NCBI RefSeq assembly: GCF_016834655.1
Contig: NZ_JAENHP010000010.1
Span: forward strand, 124,001 to 188,000
DNA: 64,000 bases
DNA from: Paractinoplanes ovalisporus
GTDB taxonomy: Bacteria; Actinomycetota; Actinomycetes; Mycobacteriales; Micromonosporaceae
Direction: 5' to 3'
Made by a program: the position numbers and the translations under genes. Positions 17,831-26,720 of this stretch are shown one piece after another; position 1 is the first letter of the stretch; each line of letters opens with the position of its first letter. Below the pieces are notes generated by a model. It saw only the letters and a program-made list of their open reading frames with translations, did not search any database and had not been told where the DNA came from.

Positions 17831-18676
17831 GTGGAGACGCGCAGGCTGCGGTTACTCGTCGAGCTGGCCCGGCTCGGGTCGATGCGCGAGGTCGCCGAGG
17901 AGATGGGCCTCACCACCTCGACCGTCTCGCAGCAGCTCGCGATCCTGGCCCGCGACGTGGGCGCCGCGCTGATCGAGCCGGACGGCCGCCGCGTGCGGCT
18001 CACCCCGGCCGGGCGGCGGCTCGCCGAGCACAGCGTCACCATCCTGGCCGCGGTCGAGGCGGCCCGGCTCGACCTCGACCCCGGCGCCGAACCCACGGGC
18101 TCGCTGCGCGTCGCCGGTTTCGCCACCGCGATCCGTCGCTCGCTGCTTCCGGTGCAGGCGCTTCTTTCCGTACGGCATCAGGGTGTGCGCCTGCTGATCA
18201 ACGAGCACGAGCCGTACGAGGCCTTCGCCCTGCTCGACAAGGACGCCGTGGACCTGGCCCTGGTCTACGACTACAACCTCGCGCCGGCCGCGTTCGAGAG
18301 CCGCTATGAGACCCGGCCGCTGTGGACCGTGCCGTGGTCGCTCGCCGTGCCCACCGGGACGACACGTTCGGACGCGTGGGGGACCGACTGGATCGTCAAC
18401 TCGCGCCACACCGCCGACGAGGAGGTGGTGCGCACGCTGGCCGCGATGAACGGCTGCGAACCGCGCGTGGTGCACCGGTGCGACAGCCTCGAGCTGGTCC
18501 AGGACCTGATCGTGGCCGGGCTGGGCGTGGCTCTGTTGCCGGCCGCGATGTCCGTCCGTGACGGGATCGCCCTGCTGCCCCTCACCGAGCCGGAGGTGCA
18601 CCTGCGGGCGTACGCGGTGAACCGGCGCGGCCGCTCCTCCTGGGCGCCGCTGGCCCTGGTGCTCGACCTGTTGTAG
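17831..18676 (+). CDS. LysR-family transcriptional regulator of the EamA exporter
   Basis: This 281-residue protein has a winged HTH at the extreme N-terminus (RRLRLLVELARLGSMREVAEE, MGLTTSTVSQQLAIL) and a LysR effector domain (~85-280). The GTG at 17831 is the only start that puts the HTH in place. No ribosome site is seen, and the start lies just after the operator palindrome. Paired divergently with an exporter, it resembles LysG/ArgP-type regulators that sense the exported metabolite. Confidence 0.88.
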   Translation: METRRLRLLVELARLGSMREVAEEMGLTTSTVSQQLAILARDVGAALIEPDGRRVRLTPAGRRLAEHSVTILAAVEAARLDLDPGAEPTGSLRVAGFATAIRRSLLPVQALLSVRHQGVRLLINEHEPYEAFALLDKDAVDLALVYDYNLAPAAFESRYETRPLWTVPWSLAVPTGTTRSDAWGTDWIVNSRHTADEEVVRTLAAMNGCEPRVVHRCDSLELVQDLIVAGLGVALLPAAMSVRDGIALLPLTEPEVHLRAYAVNRRGRSSWAPLALVLDLL

Positions 18677-19486
18677 CAGTCCCGCTCGGAAGAAGGACGA
18701 CCCTGCGGCGTCGACGTCACCTTCGCCGGAGCGCGGCAGGTCGCGCACATCGACCCGTACGGGAAGGTTCGTGTTCTGACCACCCTGCCCGCGCCGGCTG
18801 ACCCGGCCGCCAGGACTCCGCTGCTCGGTTTTCCGCTGACCACCGGGCTGGTGCGCGACGGCCGCACCTTCTATGTGCTCTATGCGACCGGATCGGCGAA
18901 GGAGACCGGTGTGTGGACGTTCACCGAGGGGCGGACGCCGCGCAAGCTGGCCGACCTGCCGGCCGACGGGCTGCCCAACGGGCTCGCCCGGGACAGCCGG
19001 ACCGGAACCCTCTATGTGACCGACTCGGCCCAGGGCGCCGTCTACGCCGTGACCGCCCGGGGCCGCGTCGAGGTCTTCAGCACCGACGCGGCCCTGGCGT
19101 CGACCGGCTTCTTCGGCGTCAACGGGGCCAAGGTCCGCGACGGTCACCTGTACGTCTCGAACCTCGATCGGGGCACCCTGCTGCGTGCGCCGCTGAGCGG
19201 CCGCAGGTCGGGGGTCTTCACGACCGTCGCCTCGGGGCTGGCCGGCATCGACGACTTCGACTTCACCGGTCACGGCGAGCAGGTCCTGGCCAGTCTCGTC
19301 ACTGAGAACAAGGTGGTGCTGGCCGGCGGTGGCCGGCCGACCACCACGGTGCTGACCCCGGCCGACGGTCTGTCCAACCCCACGTCCGTCCTGGTTCACG
19401 GCGGCCATGCGTACGTGCCGAGCGCCGCCTACACCACGCAGAAGGACCCCAACCTGCTCGTCGCCCGTCTCGGGGGTCGCTTCTGA
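18677..19486 (+). pseudogene. 5'-truncated secreted beta-propeller (ScyD/NHL-SMP30-like) gene
   Basis: Coding sequence with clear propeller motifs (VAHIDPYGKVRVL, LPNGLARDSRTGTLYVTDSAQGAVY, GTLLRAPL) begins directly after the LysR stop in the same frame. It starts at the codons for PCGVDVTFAG, 24 bases downstream. There is no ATG, GTG or TTG start before GTG 18851, which would delete the first ~50 residues of the fold. The signal peptide and first blade expected for this extracellular family are missing. It is probably a gene whose 5' end was lost in a deletion that fused it behind LysR. Confidence 0.6.
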
Positions 19487-19501
19487 CCCGCGCTTGATTG
19501 T

Positions 19502-19512
19502 TATAGTAGAAT
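19502..19512 (+). promoter_or_regulatory. AT-rich promoter of the GntR gene
   Basis: TATAGT (19502-19507) overlaps TAGAAT (19507-19512), which ends six bases before the ATG at 19519. This AT-rich patch stands out in very GC-rich DNA, and it suggests a leaderless transcript. A GntR dimer could bind here for autoregulation. Confidence 0.5.
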
Positions 19513-19518
19513 GCAAAC

Positions 19519-19872
19519 ATGTTGTTCCGGGTGGACGTCGCGGCGGCCGAACCTCTGGCCGATCAGATCGCCGCGCAGGTGCGAGGGGGCATCCTGCGGG
19601 GCGATCTCGCGCCGGGTGAGCGTCTGCCGGCCGCCCGCGAGCTGGCCGACGTGCTCGACGTCAACCTGCACACGGTGCTGCGGGCCTACGCCAAGCTGCG
19701 CGACGAGGAACTGATCGAGCTGCGGCGCGGCCGGGGCGCGGTGATCCGGGCCGACGCCGACGCGGCCCGTCTGCGGCTGGTCGAGCTGGCCCGCCAGTTC
19801 GTCGGCGAGGCGCGCCGGCAGGGTCTGGCCGACGCGGAAATGCTTGCGATAGTGAGGGAGGCACAGCCATGA
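19519..19872 (+). CDS. GntR-family regulator, YtrA subfamily
   Basis: This 117-residue protein has a GntR winged HTH (residues ~10-75: LADQIAAQVRGGILRGDLAPGERLP, described in family terms) and a short C-terminal helical region. That short tail is the YtrA hallmark. Its stop overlaps the start of the DUF1648 gene (ATGA), and this pairing is common in Gram-positives. It probably represses the operon in response to cell-envelope or antibiotic stress; this role is inferred from the subfamily. Confidence 0.88.
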   Translation: MLFRVDVAAAEPLADQIAAQVRGGILRGDLAPGERLPAARELADVLDVNLHTVLRAYAKLRDEELIELRRGRGAVIRADADAARLRLVELARQFVGEARRQGLADAEMLAIVREAQP

Positions 19873-20780
19873 ACCGACCGAGGACTCTGGCCGCGATCGT
19901 CCTGACCTGGCTTCCGGCCGCGGTCACCGCGGCCACGTGGGCGAGCTGGTCCGACCGGCTGCCCGGCCGGATGGCCACGCACTGGAGCGGCACCGGACCG
20001 GCCGACGGCTTCAGCTCGTCGAGCGGCTTCGGCGCGGCGATGCTCATCACCGGTGTGGTGGCCGGCGTCGCCGGCATCGTGGCCGCCGGGCGAGCCGGGC
20101 AGCGCTTCTGGCTGGGCCTGGCCGGGGCGGTGGCCGGCAGCACGGCCGGCATCTGGGTGTGCACCGCCACCGCGACCCTGGACAACCCGGCCGATCCGCG
20201 ACTGGGCTGGCGCCTGCTCTACTTCGTGGCCGGGCTGGCCTGGGGTGCCGTCGTCGCGCTGGCGGCCGGGCCGTCGCCGGCCGGGGTGCAGCCGCCACCC
20301 GAGACCGTCGCCCCGCTCGACCTGGCGCCGACCGAGCGCGCCGCCTGGAGCACCACCCTGCGCGCCCCGGCGCTGCTGGCCTCGATGGCGGTGGCCGCGA
20401 TTGTGGTCGTGGTCGTGGCCGCCGTCGGTCAGGCCCCGATCTGGCCGGTCGTCGTCGTGCCGCTGGCGGCCGCGCTGGTCTTCGGCCGTGTGCGGGTCAC
20501 CGCCGACCGGCGCGGCCTGCGGCTGACGGCCGGCCTGCTCAACCTGCCGTTCAAGACCATCCCCCTGGCCGAGATCACCGGGGTCGAGGCGACCGAGATC
20601 GAGCCGCTCGAATGGGGCGGCTGGGGCTACCGCGTCACCCCGGGCCGGGCCGCGCTGGTGCTGCGCCGCGGGCCCGGCCTGGTCGTCCACCAGAGCAACG
20701 GGCGTCGTTTCGCCGTCACCCTGGACGATCCCCGTACGCCGGGCGCGCTGCTCTCCGCGCTACTCGCCCGGTCCGCGTAG
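19869..20780 (+). CDS. DUF1648-domain membrane protein
   Basis: This 303-residue protein has about six membrane helices. The DUF1648 signature at the N-terminus (LPGRMATHWSGTGPADGFSS) resembles SdpI-type immunity proteins. The C-terminal third is a soluble PH-like segment (LPFKTIPLAEITGVEATEIEP). It is translationally coupled to the GntR gene. SdpI-like proteins protect against a toxic peptide, but many DUF1648 proteins have no known role, so only membrane location is safe. Confidence 0.82.
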   Translation: MNRPRTLAAIVLTWLPAAVTAATWASWSDRLPGRMATHWSGTGPADGFSSSSGFGAAMLITGVVAGVAGIVAAGRAGQRFWLGLAGAVAGSTAGIWVCTATATLDNPADPRLGWRLLYFVAGLAWGAVVALAAGPSPAGVQPPPETVAPLDLAPTERAAWSTTLRAPALLASMAVAAIVVVVVAAVGQAPIWPVVVVPLAAALVFGRVRVTADRRGLRLTAGLLNLPFKTIPLAEITGVEATEIEPLEWGGWGYRVTPGRAALVLRRGPGLVVHQSNGRRFAVTLDDPRTPGALLSALLARSA

Positions 20781-20787
20781 CGGTCGG

Positions 20788-22281
20788 TCAACCGCGGCGG
20801 CAGGTTGTGTCCCGGGCCGGCATCACGCCGTCGACCAGGTACGACGTGGTGAGGTTGAGCGCGCACGCGTTACCGCTCAGGACGTAGACGCCGTGCCCGC
20901 TCTCCTCGGCGGTCACCAGCCGGGAACGCTGGTCGAACTTCTCGCGCAGGAGCTTGCCACCCGCGTACGGGGTGACCGGGTCGTGCCGGTTCTGCAGGAT
21001 CAGCACGTTGCGCGGGCCGTCGTCGTTGATCGCCACCGGCGGCTCGGCGGGCTCGTGCTTCCAATAGGCGCAGGGCAGGATGTTGGCGGCGGCGGGGCCG
21101 TAGAGCGGGTAGCGCTTCCGGTCCTCGGCGACGCCGCGGCGGTAGGTCTCGACATCCTCCGGCCAGTCGGAGTCGTTGCAGGTGACGGCCAGGAACACGG
21201 TCAGGTTGTTGTCGCCCGGATTCGGCGCGGGGGCCGACTCCGGTGCGGGCGCCGGCGGCTCACCGGGGGTCAGCCACTCCTGCCACTTGCGGGCCACACC
21301 GCCGTACGACGTCTCGCTGTAGAGCCCCACGAAGACGTACGCCCGGAAGATGGCCCCGGTGGTGCCGTCGGCGGCCGGAGTCTGGTCGAGCCGGGCGCCG
21401 GTCTCCAGGTAGGTGCGGCGAACCTCCTGCGCCGTACGGCCGAGACCGTACGAGCTGTGCCGCGCGGCCACCCACCGGGCGAAGTCGACGAACGTCTCCT
21501 CCATGCCCTGCCCATATCGGCGCATGCCCTCGTAGTCGAGGTAGGTGTCGCCGACGTTGCTGTCGAGCACGACCCGGTCGGTGGTGTCCGGGAACATCGA
21601 CACGTACGCCGCACCCAGGGCCGAGCCGTAGGAGGCCCCGTAGAAGCCGGCCTTCGTCTCGCCGAGCGCGGCCCGGATCCGGTCCAGGTCACGGGCGGTG
21701 TTCGCGGTCGTCAGGTGCCGCAGCCGCGCGTCGGTCGTAGCGCACCGGTCGGCGATCCCCTCGGCGATCTTCGCCTGTGCCGACACCGACGCGTCGTCAC
21801 CCGCGTACGGCGGAATGTTGCCGTAGTAGGGGTCGGTGGCGAGGAAGCCGCAGCTCATCCGGGTGGAGTGACCGACGCCGCGGGTGTCCATGCCGATCAG
21901 GTCGTAGGCGTCCAGGACGCTGTTCGGCAGCCCCTTGGAGGCCAGGAACGCGGGCTGGTCCAGCCCGGTGCCGCCCGGCCCGCCCGGGTTGAACATCAGC
22001 ACACCGCGCCGCTTCTCCGGCCTGGTGCTGGCCAGCCGCGAGACCATCAGCTCGATCTGCGGGCCGTCGGGATCGGCGTAGTCCAGCGGAACCGGGAGCT
22101 TCGCGCACTGCACGAGCCCGGCCATGATCGGCGGGATCGCGACGTCGGACGGGCACGCCTCGAAGGTCATGGCCGCCTTCGGCTTCTCGCCCGGTTCCTC
22201 GGCTATCGCCGGCACCACCGCCACCAGCACACCGGCCAGCCCGAGAGCACCGACCAGAGCGGCACTGCGTTTCCGAATCAC
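20788..22281 (-). CDS. Secreted tripeptidyl-aminopeptidase-like alpha/beta hydrolase (SlpD/E type)
   Basis: This 497-residue serine peptidase belongs to the mycelium-associated aminopeptidase family. It has a signal peptide (LVGALGLAGVLVAVVPAIA), the oxyanion motif NPGGPGG, DTRGVG, the nucleophile elbow GASYGS, the acid strand ILQNRHDPVTP and the catalytic His in SGHG. The GTG at 22281 is preferred because GGAGG lies six bases before it; the ATG at 22308 has no ribosome site. It probably trims peptides from secreted-protein degradation for uptake. It converges with the DUF1648 gene, with a seven-base gap. Confidence 0.9.
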   Translation of the reverse strand: MIRKRSAALVGALGLAGVLVAVVPAIAEEPGEKPKAAMTFEACPSDVAIPPIMAGLVQCAKLPVPLDYADPDGPQIELMVSRLASTRPEKRRGVLMFNPGGPGGTGLDQPAFLASKGLPNSVLDAYDLIGMDTRGVGHSTRMSCGFLATDPYYGNIPPYAGDDASVSAQAKIAEGIADRCATTDARLRHLTTANTARDLDRIRAALGETKAGFYGASYGSALGAAYVSMFPDTTDRVVLDSNVGDTYLDYEGMRRYGQGMEETFVDFARWVAARHSSYGLGRTAQEVRRTYLETGARLDQTPAADGTTGAIFRAYVFVGLYSETSYGGVARKWQEWLTPGEPPAPAPESAPAPNPGDNNLTVFLAVTCNDSDWPEDVETYRRGVAEDRKRYPLYGPAAANILPCAYWKHEPAEPPVAINDDGPRNVLILQNRHDPVTPYAGGKLLREKFDQRSRLVTAEESGHGVYVLSGNACALNLTTSYLVDGVMPARDTTCRRG

Positions 22282-22499
22282 TGCCGGCCTCCATGTCTGT
22301 TGATTCATCGGCTGTCTTCATCGGACCGGGTGCCCCAAGGGCAGGGTCAACCGACAGCCCGCGGCGCCGGTGGGCGATGTTTAGAGATGGCCGGCCTCTT
22401 TTGCGAGGGCTCGGGGCGCCGTCCGGGCGGAATGGAGTCCCGGAACTCATTGCGAGATGAATGTCACAGGGGCGCGGAATTGGACTGTGCCCTCGGGGC

Positions 22500-22706
22500 A
22501 TGGTGTCGACTTACCGGATGCTGACGAAGACCGGTTGGAGCACGCGCGAGCTGGCCGACCGGGCCGCGGCGGGCGAGGACGTGGGCGTATGGGCGGTCGT
22601 CTTCCAGGGCATTCTCGAGCTGCACAACCCGGCCCAGATCGACGTCATCAAGCGGATGTACGCCCTCTATCCGCCGCCGGGGAGCGGCGGCCTGGTCAGC
22701 GCGTGA
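22500..22706 (+). CDS. Small conserved-looking hypothetical protein
   Basis: This 68-residue protein is helical by composition (GWSTRELADRAAAGEDVGVWAVVF, then LELHNPAQIDVIKRMYALYP). The codon bias is normal for this genome. I do not recognise a family. The start could also be ATG 22518. Its end overlaps the converging gene by 11 bp. Confidence rests on codon use and sensible residue composition only. Confidence 0.5.
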   Translation: MVSTYRMLTKTGWSTRELADRAAAGEDVGVWAVVFQGILELHNPAQIDVIKRMYALYPPPGSGGLVSA

Positions 22707-24141
22707 CGACCGTCTGGAACTGCCGGCGGACGTCGCTGTTGCTGACCTTGACGTCCATGTGCCGCGGCGGCCCCAGGTCGGCGCCCAGCGTCGACCGGTA
22801 GGTGATCGTGGAGGGGCAGCTGGAACCGCCGAACTGCAGGGCCCGGTTCGACACCAGCCGGCCGGTGCGGATCTCGTACGCCCGCACCCGCACCGCCACC
22901 TTGTGGAAGGTCACCGAATAGCGCCGGCCCAGGCCGAACCGGCTGCGGTAGGAACAGGTGTCGACGGCCGCCCCGCGGGTGTCGGGGCCGACGCAGACGA
23001 CCAGCACCGCGCCGGTGACATCGGTGGCCTTCCACGAACTCGGCAACTTGCCGACCTGCGTGCTGTTGCCGAAGAACAGCGCCTTGTTGGTGCCCTTGCT
23101 GACCGGCCGGGCCAGCCGGTACTTCGCGGGATTGCCGCAGTACGCCGGCTGACCCCCGCTGCCGCCCTGCAGCCGCTTGCGGACCTCGGCCAGCTCGATG
23201 GCGGTGTCCGCCTTCTCGATGCCGGCCTGCGCCTGGGCCCGGCCCGGATCGTCCGGGTAGCGCTTCAGCAGCAGCTGATAGGTCGTGCGCGCATCCTGCC
23301 AGCGATTGCCGGCCAGGTAGGAGTCGGCGCAACCGGTGAGCGCCGCGGGTTCCAGCTCGGGGACGACACCGGCCGAGCGGTCGAGGGTGTTGCCGCTCGC
23401 CGGTCGCTTGGTCAGCCAGTCGGTGATCTTCAGCGTGCCGCACGGCTCGGGGCCCGGCAGCGCGGCGAGGAATCCGTCGAGAGTGGAGTCGACCATCTTC
23501 TCGTGGCCCGGCCGCTCGGTCAGCACGGTGCCGAGGGCCGCGAAGCCACGGTTGAGTTCTGTCGGGCTGCCGGCCAGCGCGGTGGTGAGGGTGGCGCCCG
23601 CGTCTCGCAACTGCCGGCACGCCTGCACGGTCGCGTCGCCGCGCACGGCCAGGGGAGCGTTGGCGATGCGGAGACCGAACCAGACCTTGTCCAGATTCTC
23701 CATCGCGTACGTGCAATCGCCGCTCTGCCGTGCGTCGGTGACGGTCTGCCCGATCTTGTTGGCGTCGGCCCGCAACAGGCCGAGACCCAGCAGCACGGGC
23801 AGGGCGAAACAGACCGCCACGATCCGCTGCCTGACCTTGGCCCGGGTGTCGACGGCCCCGCCCGCCAGCAGGTAACCGTGCACGATCATCACCAGCCACC
23901 AGCACACCACGACGACCTCGATCGTCGTGGTGTGCACGCGCGGCACGGCGAACACGAGCAGCGCGACGGTGACGAGCAGGCTGAGAAAGGCGAGGCCGCC
24001 GCGCCGCAGCATCAGGTAGCCGATGCTCAGCAGCGAGGCGTTGGCCACGGCGACCGCCAGACGGTCGGCGGTCCTCCGTGGAGCCGGCGGCGGCTGAAAT
24101 GGCGGTGGCTGTGGCGTCCAGACCGGCATCGGCTCACTCAT
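22696..24141 (-). CDS. Membrane protein with TPR-like extracytoplasmic region, function unknown
   Basis: This 481-residue protein has a Pro-rich N-terminus (PQPPPFQPPPAPRR) and about four membrane helices (residues ~35-130). A helical, TPR-like segment follows (YLAGNRWQDARTTYQLLLKRYPDDPGRAQA), with a C-terminal beta-rich domain. ATG 24141 has GGGGGA at good spacing. Proteins of this layout occur in actinomycetes without known function. The TPR-like part could bind other envelope proteins. Confidence 0.7.
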   Translation of the reverse strand: MSEPMPVWTPQPPPFQPPPAPRRTADRLAVAVANASLLSIGYLMLRRGGLAFLSLLVTVALLVFAVPRVHTTTIEVVVVCWWLVMIVHGYLLAGGAVDTRAKVRQRIVAVCFALPVLLGLGLLRADANKIGQTVTDARQSGDCTYAMENLDKVWFGLRIANAPLAVRGDATVQACRQLRDAGATLTTALAGSPTELNRGFAALGTVLTERPGHEKMVDSTLDGFLAALPGPEPCGTLKITDWLTKRPASGNTLDRSAGVVPELEPAALTGCADSYLAGNRWQDARTTYQLLLKRYPDDPGRAQAQAGIEKADTAIELAEVRKRLQGGSGGQPAYCGNPAKYRLARPVSKGTNKALFFGNSTQVGKLPSSWKATDVTGAVLVVCVGPDTRGAAVDTCSYRSRFGLGRRYSVTFHKVAVRVRAYEIRTGRLVSNRALQFGGSSCPSTITYRSTLGADLGPPRHMDVKVSNSDVRRQFQTVVTR

Positions 24142-24255
24142 GACATCCCCCGAAGTCATCGACCGTGTTCGCACAGTAGTCAATCGATGCCACTGCGCGA
24201 CAGGTCGATTCGTTCGATGGACCCCGGCGGAGCGAGCTGGTTCAATGCCGGCTGG

Positions 24256-24726
24256 TCAGAGTCCCAGCGTCACCCCCAGGTCGACGCCGTTGGCGCCGCC
24301 CCGGGCCTGGGTGCGGAACGCGTTGGGGATGGTCGCGCCGAAGCACACCGACCAGGAGTGCGCCGCGACCCCCGAGGACCGGCAGGTCCAGCGGTCGATG
24401 AACGGACCACCCTGGTTGGACAGGTCGACCGCGGCCTGCACCGAGAACAGGCTGGAGCGGTTGTTGCGCACGATCACGGCGCCCTGCACGTTCGAGGTGT
24501 CGGGATAGGGCGTCCGGATGACGCAGACCTGGGCCAGGATGTCGGTCGTGACCGTCTTGGTCGAGGCGCAGAGCCACGTGGACGGGCTGGAAGTGATCGG
24601 GTTGGTGTTGCCGTACGGGCGCCAGTTGCCGGTCGCGGCGGCGGCCGGGCCCGCGGTCAGCAGGGTCAGTCCGAGAACGCCGGTGGCGACGGCCGTGATC
24701 GACGCGGCCAGTTTCTTCAGTTTCAC
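24256..24726 (-). CDS. Small secreted protein, function unknown
   Basis: This 156-residue protein has a clear Sec signal (VKLKKLAASITAVATGVLGL...AAAA). The mature part has four Cys residues (WLCAST, AQVCVIR, RWTCRSS, WSVCFG), probably two disulfides. GTG 24726 is chosen because GGGGGAG lies seven bases before it, which explains why the in-frame ATG at 24741 overlaps the ribosome site instead. I do not recognise the family. Confidence 0.72.
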   Translation of the reverse strand: MKLKKLAASITAVATGVLGLTLLTAGPAAAATGNWRPYGNTNPITSSPSTWLCASTKTVTTDILAQVCVIRTPYPDTSNVQGAVIVRNNRSSLFSVQAAVDLSNQGGPFIDRWTCRSSGVAAHSWSVCFGATIPNAFRTQARGGANGVDLGVTLGL

Positions 24727-24906
24727 AGTCAGCTCCCCCATCGCTGATCATCGATGCGGCGACCGTACCACCGGGTCCGGTGTTGACTCTGCCCCGAAGG
24801 CACGCGGGCGCACCTCTGCCGCGACGGCCGGCAGGCGGCCAGGTCGGTGCTCCCCGCCGGCGGTCGGCGCCGCGGTGGCCGGCACCGAGCGGGCGTTGCG
24901 CCTGCG

Positions 24907-25905
24907 CTACAGCTTCTGGCTCGACGACGGCTGACGCGCGGCGTCGCGGAACTGCCGGGGCGAGGCGCCGTTCACGCGGCGGAAAGCGGTGCCGAAGGCG
25001 CTCTCCGACTCGTAGCCGACGGCGAAGGCCAGTTCCGAGATCGACCGGGTGTTGCGGCGCAGGGCGTCGCGGGCCAGGCTCATCCGCCACTGGATCAGAT
25101 AGTCCAGCGGGGTGGTCCCGATCTGCTCGCGGAACGCCGCGGCGAACGACGAGCGGGACATGTGGCTGATGCCGGCCAGTTCCTGCAGCGTCCATCGGCG
25201 GGCCACGTCGGTGTGCATGGCCCGCAGCGCGGCGCCGATGCCGTCGTCGGCGAGGGCCCCGAGCCAGCCGGTGGGGCGGTCGGTGCGCTCGGCGTGCGCG
25301 CGCAGCACCTGGACGAACAGGATCTGCACGAGGTGGTCGAGCACGAGCGAGCGCCCGGCGGCGTTGCTCTGCACCTCGGCGTTGAGCAGGCTGGTCACCT
25401 GGGAAAGCCCGTGAATGCGCGGATCGTCGGCCGCGACGTGCACCAGGGTCGGCAGGATGTCGACGAGCAGGGAGGCGTTCGACTCGTCGAAGCGGAAATG
25501 CCCACCGCACACGTACGCGATCTCGTCGGCTTCGGGCCCGATGCGCACCACGCCGTCCATCGCCGAGGCCCACAGCTCGCACGCGGGCCGCGCTTCCGTC
25601 GCCAGGTCGTCGGCCAGCACGTACGACGGTGGGTCGACCAGCATGAAGAAGTCGCCCTCGCGCAGCTTGACGGGTTCGTGCCCGTCCAGGGCCAGCCAGC
25701 ACTCGCCCTGCACCAGGCCACCGATCTTCACGTGCGGGAACGCGTCGAACCGTACGGCCCACGACCGCGTCGCGCGCAGCCCCGGATCGACGACGGTGAC
25801 CGGTCGCAGGAGACCGATGACACCGGCGATCGGATCGCTGAAGCCCAGCGAGGCGCGGTCGAGCTCGGCTGCGCTGGACGATGCGTACAGAAGATCGGAC
25901 TCCAC
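24907..25905 (-). CDS. AraC-family regulator with cupin sensor, divergent from SDR
   Basis: This 332-residue protein has an AraC_binding_2/cupin N-domain (VQGECWLALDGHEPVKLREGDFFML, described in parts) and a C-terminal double HTH (RWTLQELAGISHMSRSSFAAAF, AFAVGYESESAFGTAFRRVNG). GTG 25905 is preferred: TACGAT ends seven bases upstream and the resulting N-terminus fits the family. The next gene is an SDR on the other strand, 40 bases away, whose expression it probably controls. This subgroup often activates genes for redox enzymes and detoxification. Confidence 0.87.
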   Translation of the reverse strand: MESDLLYASSSAAELDRASLGFSDPIAGVIGLLRPVTVVDPGLRATRSWAVRFDAFPHVKIGGLVQGECWLALDGHEPVKLREGDFFMLVDPPSYVLADDLATEARPACELWASAMDGVVRIGPEADEIAYVCGGHFRFDESNASLLVDILPTLVHVAADDPRIHGLSQVTSLLNAEVQSNAAGRSLVLDHLVQILFVQVLRAHAERTDRPTGWLGALADDGIGAALRAMHTDVARRWTLQELAGISHMSRSSFAAAFREQIGTTPLDYLIQWRMSLARDALRRNTRSISELAFAVGYESESAFGTAFRRVNGASPRQFRDAARQPSSSQKL

Positions 25906-25912
25906 GTTATGG

Positions 25913-25918
25913 ATCGTA
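25913..25918 (-). promoter_or_regulatory. -10 element for the AraC gene
   Basis: TACGAT on the minus strand lies seven bases before the GTG at 25905, consistent with a leaderless mRNA. Confidence 0.4.
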
Positions 25919-25945
25919 TCCGGGTCCGGCGCAACGATGGATCTC

Positions 25946-26680
25946 ATGAGCGCTACCAAGCCCACCGCCCTGATCACGGGGGCCAACAAGGGCATCGGCT
26001 ATGAGACCGCGCGGCAGCTCGCGCAGCAGGGCTACACCGTCTGGCTGGGGTGCCGCGACCGCGACCGTGGCGAAACCGCGGCGGCCGAGCTGTCCCCGGA
26101 GGGCGATGTGCGGTTCGTTCCGCTCGACGTCACGGACGACGACAGCGTACGGGCCGCCGCCGCCCACATCGGCGACACGACCGGCGCCGTCGACGTTCTG
26201 GTCAACAACGCGGGAATCGCGATCGGGGGAGAGGAGGGACCGCCCAGCACGGTGAGCCCGGACACGATCCGGCGCACGATGGAGGTCAACTACTTCGGGG
26301 CGCTGCGCGTCATCCAGGAGTTCCTGCCGCTCGTACGGAAAGCACCGGCCGGACGCATCGTCAACGTGAGCAGTTCGATGGGATCGGCCGGCTTGCGCGT
26401 TGCTCCCGGCGACCCGCTGGCCCCGTACGGGATGGCCTACGCCTACTCCTCCTCGAAGACCTTCCTGAACACGCTCACCGGCTGGTTCGCGGCCGAGCTC
26501 AGGGACACGCCGATCGTCGTCAACTCGGTGTGCCCGGGCTTCAACGCCACCGACATGAACGGCCACACCGGAACCCAGCCCCCGTCCGAGGGCGCCAAGG
26601 TCGTGGTGCAGGCGGCCACCATGCCGCCCGACGGCCCGAACGGCACCTTCTTCGACGCCGGCGGCCTCGTGCCCTGGTGA
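25946..26680 (+). CDS. Short-chain dehydrogenase/reductase (carbonyl reductase-like)
   Basis: This 244-residue classical SDR has the NAD(P)-binding glycine motif TGANKGIG, the NNAG motif, the catalytic Ser in VNVSSSMGS and the YxxxK-type site (AYAYSSSKTF). It ends with CPGFNATDMN. The TGANKGIGYE start resembles plant-type/human carbonyl reductases, which use NADPH. ATG 25946 is used; ATG 25937 is three codons upstream and equally possible. It is a likely target of the divergent AraC regulator. Confidence 0.88.
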   Translation: MSATKPTALITGANKGIGYETARQLAQQGYTVWLGCRDRDRGETAAAELSPEGDVRFVPLDVTDDDSVRAAAAHIGDTTGAVDVLVNNAGIAIGGEEGPPSTVSPDTIRRTMEVNYFGALRVIQEFLPLVRKAPAGRIVNVSSSMGSAGLRVAPGDPLAPYGMAYAYSSSKTFLNTLTGWFAAELRDTPIVVNSVCPGFNATDMNGHTGTQPPSEGAKVVVQAATMPPDGPNGTFFDAGGLVPW

Positions 26681-26720
26681 CCTGGTGACCTCCGCCGTCG
26701 GCCGGCACGAGCGCGACCGG

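Noticed and set aside
19861..20780. SdpI immunity protein with adjacent toxin
   Set aside because: DUF1648 similarity is present, but no small toxin gene is found nearby.
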